Shown one piece after another: positions 57,487-64,000 of a DNA stretch of 64,000 nt. The stretch comes from Ananas comosus. Lineage: Eukaryota; Streptophyta; Magnoliopsida; Poales; Bromeliaceae. The stretch's first letter is position 1. Each line of letters begins with the position of its first letter. The position numbers and the translations under genes are program-made. The DNA lies in the NCBI RefSeq assembly GCF_001540865.1, contig NC_033621.1, positions 14,636,716 to 14,700,715 of the forward strand, written 5' to 3'. A model generated the notes under the pieces. The model did no database searches and had not been told where the DNA came from. It saw nothing but the letters and a program-made list of their open reading frames with translations.

Positions 57487-60400
57487 TGTCACGCCCCGAG
57501 CCTGCCTATTTGGTCGGTTTCGGGCACACTAACAGACCGCCGAACGGATAGGATTTTTCTTGTGCCGCGGACAGAGTCTCCCCTGTACATTCAAGGCATT
57601 GCAATTAATACAATGTACGAAGTTCCAACTAGGAACACATTTCAATCAAAGATTGAATAAGGAAGTATCATAAACATAAATGCAACTAAGTTATTACAAT
57701 CATTCAACTCACATATATTTACATATTATATCTTTCATTCTTTTTAGCTTCCAAATACAATCTAACTTTAACAATATTATTACAACTTGATTCTTTTCAT
57801 TTTCTTACATCCCTAAGTAACCGACTCAGGGTATTGCTATCTCTAGTCTCGGTGGTGGGGCGCTATCTATGGAGCTACGCTCTCTCCTCGCGCCGCCGCG
57901 CCGCTCACGTGTGAACTTGTAACACCCCAAAACAACGTGGAGTGAAAACCAACTGCATGGTTCCCAATGGGTACGGCCACCCAAGGAAAAAGCTCGACCA
58001 ATAGGTCCAAGGGAGGCAACTGCAACAAGTTAGTCCAATAACATATAACAGATATTTATACATTTACTCGATATTGAACTACATGTTATGCCTCGCGATA
58101 TGCAATATGAAATCATGCAACTATATAAGTAGAATAAATGATTTTACTTTCTATCATGCTATCCATAGCTTTTCCATAATTTATATATCTTGTCACTTTA
58201 CATCATTGGTTATTTGCTCCTAAGGTTTTCCTCTACCTTAGCCAAACTAACCACCCGACTCGATCTCGAGTCAATCATCTGCGGAATACCGCATGTATCT
58301 AGGCTCGAGGTGAAGGACGTCCCACATGCACCTCAGCCATAAATTCACTCAACTGGAATACCAAATCCATAGCTCATAATGCATACTTTCACACATTCAC
58401 TTTGGCCTTTACCCAATCTTTCCAGGGTTTATCAAGTTCGCCCTAAGCTCACATCTCACATGTCCCATCTACCAGGATTGGCATTAGGAAATGCCCCGAG
58501 GGATCCATCCCGTCTACCGGGGAAGGTATAAGGCACTGTCACCCGAGGGATCTTCGTCGAGCACTCTCACCCGTGGTGTCTATACTCTGGAGTATACCAC
58601 CTGTAGAGGAGCGACCTCGCACAAGCCGGAACCGATACATGTGAGTACGATCCCATCCTCAATTTGAGGAGGTATAGCCAACCTGTTCCATATCTCTATG
58701 CCTCAATGCCAAATGATAGGTTTTTACCTAATCATGAATATACCGCTAATACCAAGCCACAATGTCACTTTGGGTTAAACTTTGTTTAACTACTTTCTTT
58801 AACACTAGGTTCATGTCCAACCTATGTTCTTTAACGCTAGATTAAATGCCACGCATGATTCCAACCTATGTTCTTTAACACTAGGTTCAATGCCATTTGA
58901 TATCCAACCTATGTATATTCACACTAGGTTCATATGTCCTTCATGTCCGACCTAGGTTTACTAACACTAGGTTCATATCATTCATGTTCAACCTATGTTC
59001 AAGATACTAGGTTTAATGCCACTCGATCTAATGTATATAGATTGTCCAAACTAGCATTCTTTACAACTTATCATTATACATTACACTAGTTTTCCAATGT
59101 CGAGTTCTCTAATCAACCTAGAGTTATCGACCCCAAGTTTAACATGTAAATGTCAACTAATATAATCCTCTATATGTCAACATGATATATACCACTAGCA
59201 TCACATGATATGTCCTTTACTTAGCATTCTTATTTTAGCATCCCTAAAACATGCTTATCATACATGGACTTAGTATTTTTATCATGTCATCATCTATATT
59301 CTTAGCATTAACCACATGCTTGCATTTATTATTTTTATATCATGCTTATCACACCATTACTTAGCATTATCCACATGCATGCTTATCATGTATACTTTAG
59401 CATTAATCAATGCATTCATCTAGCACTATTTACATATATCAACATGAATTCACTTTGCTTAGACATACAGGCGACCTAGTCGCTTCGGTAAGCACTACCC
59501 ACCTCAAGTTGCTTTCCGATTGCTTGTCGACACTTGCAATCGGCCTCCCGCGGCACCCGTAACCCGGTTCGGCCCGACTTTGCTAATACTCACCAACCGT
59601 GTGCCGAATCGAGGCACCGAAAATTATAGGTCTTCGGTTATGTGTCACGGTGCTCCAAATCCGTTTTCATGATTTTACGATGTCGCCTCGACCCTCCAGG
59701 CGGAAACGAAGCCTAAACGTCCGTTTCTTTAATAACTTCGCGTAGGCTTGACGAATTGACGAACCGACTTTGCCAACGCGTTCGTTTACCTAGCAATTTG
59801 ATTTACAGAGGGTCAAATGAGATCAAACCCTACTATTTTACAAAACCCCATTCGGAGTCCTAATATGTAATTAACCTCTAAATAATCCAAATTAAATGAA
59901 GAGAGCATGTTTAGAATACTCTAGATACTACTAGAACATTATTCATGAATGATTTAAATAAAATCCCAAAAGCTTACCAAAATGTGAACGCCGCGACAAA
60001 AGCACGCCGCTCCAACGGCCGTACGAGAGCTCGAACCGACGCCTGCAACGCGTTCGCAAGCTCGCTCTCCGCCAACCCTCAAATTTTTAGAGAGAGATCT
60101 AGAGAAATGAGAAAGATATTTAGAGAGAGAAATGAAAGTTTCTCTCTCCTCCATTCCATGCGTGTGATGGTGGTGGTGTGGTCGGCTGTGGGAGAAGGAG
60201 AAAAGGCAAGCTTCCATACATAAATAGCCCCCCAACACTATTCACTTCGGGCAGTTCAAAATTTGATATCTTTCGCCGGAGCTTTCTGATCATCCGTTTG
60301 AGCTCAAATTTGACAGTCATGTTCAGTTTTACTTAACGAGTATAAAGAAATTTTAATATTTTAGTTTCGACCCCGTTTGATCACCGAAAACTGTACCGAA

Positions 60401-60714
60401 TTACAATCTTTATCAGATAGCTGTCGGATTTTATTTTCCACCTTCCGGGTGTCAGAATGACATGAAACTTTAAATCTAGCCTCACAAAAATAATTCTAAC
60501 TAATCCTCCGGTTTTTATAATTTTCTGACACTGTGCATTTTCTGCTAATTTATCTGTCCCGTTTCCAACAGAAAATTCTAAATCTTCTGTTTTCATTCCG
60601 ATTTCAGTACAAGTCACTTCTGACTTATGTTTTACTTTTCTAAATCTAATAAAAATAGTATCTCACACTATTTTTATTTATTTTTATTTTTGTACCAAAA
60701 TCTGGTTTGTTACA
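57487..60714 (+). mobile_element. Solo LTR, 3.2 kb, TSD CTATG
   Basis: Starts TGTCACGCCCCGAGCC and ends CTGGTTTGTTACA. CTATG flanks it (57482-57486, 60715-60719). No retrotransposon protein domains are present. Repeated AACCTATGTT...AACACTAGGTT units occur at 58770-59000. Frames at 59945-60238 are in its GC-rich segment and not supported as genes. Confidence 0.9.
58770..59000. repeat. Short tandem units with AACCTATGTT / ACACTAGGTTCA
   Basis: At least five imperfect 45-60 bp units inside the LTR. Similar words (CTAGGGTT...ACACTA) occur at 4390-4640 in the 3393 LTR. Confidence 0.75.
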
Positions 60715-60977
60715 CTATGCCACATCTCTTAAGAAAAATATTAATAACAATCTGTTAGATTTTATTGGGTTTTTTGGTAATTTAAAAACTATTAGGCCTC
60801 TTGGACAGCTCAATACTTAATGGAAATTAACTGGGAGCCCAACTAAAATTTTCACATATGAGGATTAGTCCCATACTGAAAACTAAAAGTATGTTGTTGT
60901 TATTTATATACTTCTTTATTCTCAAGCTAGTTACTTAGGAGAAAATGAAAATTATACTCTCGACTAAACGCACGTAC

Positions 60978-63124
60978 TGTGACGCATTGGACCTTTGCAA
61001 ATTGCGAGGTTCGAGTGTTTGATTTGTGTTCTGAGCCTTTCCACAGTTTTTGGAGGGTCGTAGATAGTGTTCCGACCCATGGCTCATATCTCGAGAATTG
61101 AGATTTTAACTTAGCACCAAAATTCAGAAGATTAGATTAAGTGGTCTACTCTCAAGTGGCCTCTGCAGGGTTGTGTACCGGTACAACCTTGATGGTTGTA
61201 CCGGTACAGATATGGGTTATGGCCAACCCGAGCCTTGGGTTTGTGCATTCGTGGGATTTGTACCGGTACACTTTCCCGTGTACCGGTACACTTTGCCAGA
61301 ATTGCAATTTCGCAGCTTTGAGGGGTGTAAAGCTTCTCTACCTATACCCCACGCCCCATTGATGGTTCCCTGAGCTTGGACATAGCAGGGATCAAGGTAA
61401 GAAGCCCTCCACTTCTTCCCTTTTGATTTCCTTGCCCTTTTGATTGGATCTTTAGAGATTAAACTTCTCTTTTGCTTCTTGGTGCATATTCCACCTTGGG
61501 AGAAGCTTGGACTTCGAGTTTGGAGCTTGATAGGAGAAAGATCTTCAATCCTAGCGGGTTTAGGGCTTGGTGTGAGGCTTCTAAAGAGGTTAGTTACATA
61601 CTTCTCCTCTTTAGATCTTGAATTACTGGATTTTATGTGAAGAAACCCTAAATATGAAAACTTAGGGTTTATTTGGGCATTTTGGATTTAGGGCTTTTGG
61701 AGTTTTATCTCTTAGATTAGAACCTTCCTCTAGATTGGATTAGAAGGGTTCTAGTTCTCTTTTGGAGCTTGTGAAGGATTTTTACTCTATAGGTGAGTTT
61801 TTACCCTTTCTTGGCTTGTTTATTGTTCGGACTTGGTGTTGTTCGTAAAGTTCGCTTATCCCTCTTAGATTTACCTTTAGGGGACTAGGAGGCTAGAGGG
61901 CACCTTCGTCGGCGCAAACGAAGGAGATTTAGCGGAGCTTCAGTGGGTTTGATCTCACCAAGAATGAGAAAATCTCATTTTTGTTGATTTGAGGATCGTA
62001 AAATGGAAAATTATGCATTTTCATGTTAGATACATTATTTATGAATTTTAGAATACTTAAAATGCTTATATTGTGTACAATGCATTTTTGGACCTCTATG
62101 TAGTAGAGAGCTTGTATGTGGGGTTTATTCTTGAGTTTAGAATTCGCATTTGGGACTTGGAATCATATTTTATTTAGTGAAATTGACATTGTAATATGCC
62201 CTTGGACTTGCGAGAATTCATTAGGCCAAAAAGAGGCTTGAGATCTGAATAACTTGTAAATTAGTGTGCTAATGTCATAAAGCGACATTGAGCTTGGGTT
62301 ATATATGAACCTAGTAAATAATGCCATAAAGAGGCATGAGAATTGAAATATGCTTGGATATAGTAATGTTGAAGTGTCTTAAAGAGGCACTAGACTTAGT
62401 GGATGTTGGAACTTCACCTTGTGATATAGAACTAGACCGTTGATTATTAGTGGCTATTACCATGTTAGAGACATGATGATTGGATACTTGAGACGGTGAC
62501 TACGCTTGCTTGCCATTTGTGCTCATTCGCACATACTTGTGAGGGTCGCCCCCTACAAGCCGGCACTCCGGAGTTGGCCTAGCGACTTATGTTCGCTCGT
62601 GCGGTATCGAGAAACCTACGGGGTCGGGAAGGATAGACTCATTCCTAGAGTGGGAATGCTGGAGCTACCACCGATACTTAGGTGGCACAAGCTGTACTAC
62701 ACTTGTGTAGGTCTTAGAACAAGATTGAATAATGACAACAACCTATAATGATAATCACTACTAGATAGGATGTAGTAGTTCGGTTATCTTGACATGCTTA
62801 TTGCATACTTGTGGACATTTGAGACATGTAGTATACTTAGTGATATTGTATTATAGTATACTTGCTTGCCATGTTGGATCATACTAGTTATGTATTGGAC
62901 ATACTTGACCATGGTAGAATGAATGTACCATACATTGTCATCATATTGCTTATGGCATAGTAGTTTAGCATTTATACATGCCTTCATATCTGCAGTTTAT
63001 TTCTATTGCTTTTCGTATCTACCTTACTCTTTTGGGCCTAGTGGTGCATTGTGCTGAGGTTAGTAATTGCCCACTGAGAATTATAAATTATAGTTCTCAC
63101 GCCCCCTATTTCTTGTTTCCTTTC
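60978..63124 (-). mobile_element. Long LTR on the minus strand, cut at a single N
   Basis: Minus-strand end CCAATGCGTCACA (plus TGTGACGCATTGG at 60978). It holds TGTACCGGTACA palindromes at 61172-61290 and TCTCACGCCCCC near 63097. The frames here (for example 61141-61362) have no domain. The LTR start is replaced by the junction at 63125. Confidence 0.6.
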
Positions 63125-63315
63125 NTCAACATTCTAGAACTAAACACATTGAAATTAGACATCATTTTATTAGAGATCATATTCAAAAAGAAGATGTCAC
63201 TATAGAATTTGTGGACACTTATAATCAATTAGCGGACATTTTTACTAAACCACTTAATGAGGATATGTTCACTCAACTTAGAAGAGAATTGGGAATGATT
63301 GACTTATCTGTTTGA
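63121..63315 (+). pseudogene. Ty1/copia polyprotein, C-terminal end of RNase H
   Basis: The frame reads HSRTKHIEIRHHFIRDHI, then VEF-like TIEFVDTYNQLADIFTKPL, then FTQLRRELGMIDLSV and a stop at 63313-63315. HIEIRHHFIRD and LADIFTKPL are hallmarks of the end of plant copia polyproteins, after the RNase H active site. Everything upstream is missing: an N at 63125 joins this piece to an unrelated LTR, so truncation may be biological or an assembly join. The following bases should be the 3' untranslated part and LTR of the same element. Confidence 0.9.
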
Positions 63316-64000
63316 TTTTCTCTTTTTGGTTGACTGTTATGATTGCCTTGCAATTTCTTTTGGATACACCTTTTTGCTTTGCGAAAATTCCGGACGAAAA
63401 TTTTTGGGCGCCCGAAACATGCGTTGACCGCGGTGCCCCGTCTGATCGACTTAACGGGTTACCGGGTTCCGGATTCGGACGACCGACCCGACCCGCAACT
63501 CGCGCCCAAAAACCCGTTTTGACCGCCGCGCCGCTTTGACCGCCCTGGCGGGTTCCGGGTTGCTGATCCGGGCGACCACGTCGACTCGCACGAGCGCCTG
63601 AAACCTGCTAGCGGGCCCCCTTGTCGTCCCCAGCAGCCCGACAAGCCCCATTTTCCATTTTTTTTTCTTTCTTCTTCTTCCTCCTCCCAGTCCGGTCGCC
63701 CACAACCTGCGCCCAGGATGGTCCGGATCTGCCCCACACTCCTCCAAACCTCGGATCTCCTCTCTCTTTTTCCTGAATCAGTGGTATTTCCTCTTTTTTG
63801 TTTAATTTTTTTTCTTCTTCTTCTTCCTGTTAACCCTAAGCTTGCATTATTATTATTATTTTTTTAATCTTGTTTTTTTGCAGATCTCTTGTACTTCTTG
63901 CACCATAATCTCATCCTCTACCTAGATTTACATCTTAGCATCTTAGATCTTGCATTTTGTTCATCTTTAGCATAAACCCTTTTTTTTTTCTTTCTTTTTC
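63316..64000 (+). other. DNA 3' of the copia fragment, GC-rich then CT-rich
   Basis: 63390-63740 is GC-rich with CCGGGTTCCGG/CGACCGACCCGACCCG words. 63650-63860 is rich in CTT and T tracts. Overlapping minus frames (63451-63747) come from the composition. It may be the 3' LTR or internal 3' region of the copia element. No polypurine tract and LTR start could be fixed. Confidence 0.4.

Larger units (their letters stand above)
55229..60740. mobile_element. Fold-back MULE 3, truncated, carrying two nested solo LTRs
   Basis: Left end GGCCAATTTGCATAAAAA matches MULEs 1 and 2. The left arm (55229-56460) and right arm (about 57205-57486, continuing briefly after 60714) are inverted copies. Peptides in the arms align, for example VIRGHVLRCKL on the minus strand at the left and AIRGHALRRKL on the plus strand at the right. 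The centre (56510-57200) is the TTTGAGACGAAAGTTGCA-type palindromic array. A copia solo LTR (55541-56205) and a long solo LTR (57487-60714) interrupt it. The right terminus and 9-bp TSD partner are missing. Confidence 0.75.

Noticed and set aside
59945..60238. Overlapping 92- and 94-codon frames on opposite strands
   Set aside because: Part of the GC-rich segment of the 57487-60714 solo LTR; no domain and no support for expression.

Overview
This is nuclear DNA of a flowering plant, probably a commelinid monocot. GT-AG introns, plant-type CACTA, MULE, hAT, copia and gypsy-like remains, and a single-exon, very GC3-rich OVATE-family gene all fit. Pineapple or a relative is plausible from the repeat style, but this is a guess the sequence cannot settle. 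Only one host gene can be supported, the OVATE family transcription repressor (OFP) at 32034-32675 (+). Almost everything else is transposable-element DNA, much of it nested.

Layout: 1-7222 is the 3' part of a CACTA (En/Spm) element. It carries a broken second gene (Transposase_24 and DUF8039-like regions, nine exons), a solo LTR inserted at 3393-5790 (TSD AAAAG) and 3' subterminal repeats. 7255-8944 is a gypsy-type LTR remnant. 9039-11228 is a TRIM-like element with three LTRs (TSD TTAAT), and its third LTR contains a fold-back MITE. 11234-19500 is AT-rich DNA with a SINE, several MITEs and (TA)n tracts. 19524-25651 is a fold-back MULE (TSD AAGATATTT) split by a large LTR. 26839-28753 is a solo LTR (TSD TGATT). 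28899-31655 is a second fold-back MULE (TSD AATTTATTG) lying directly upstream of the OFP gene.

34400-39145 holds TA microsatellites and hairpin-ended MITEs. 39792-46227 looks like a composite hAT element: two inverted hAT-like units flank about 3.8 kb of LTR DNA and share one outer 8-bp TSD (GTTGAGAG). 46377-47234 is a separate small hAT element. 47566-48465 holds a CACTA end and two SINEs. 51387-53003 is a direct duplication. 54480-60740 contains a gypsy-type solo LTR and a third, truncated fold-back MULE that was hit by a copia solo LTR and a 3.2-kb solo LTR. 60978-63124 is a minus-strand LTR, and 63121-63315 is the last part of a Ty1/copia RNase H.

The elements interact mainly by nesting; no host operon or pathway is visible. 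The most unusual signals are the composite hAT element, several MITE families whose end hairpins change sequence while staying self-complementary and which sit inside (TA)n tracts, and the fold-back MULEs with GC-rich, gene-like arms. The assembly contains two N runs (41035-41094, 44770-44851) and three single-N joins (30986, 52225, 63125). Two of the single-N joins lie between near-identical copies and may be artefacts.
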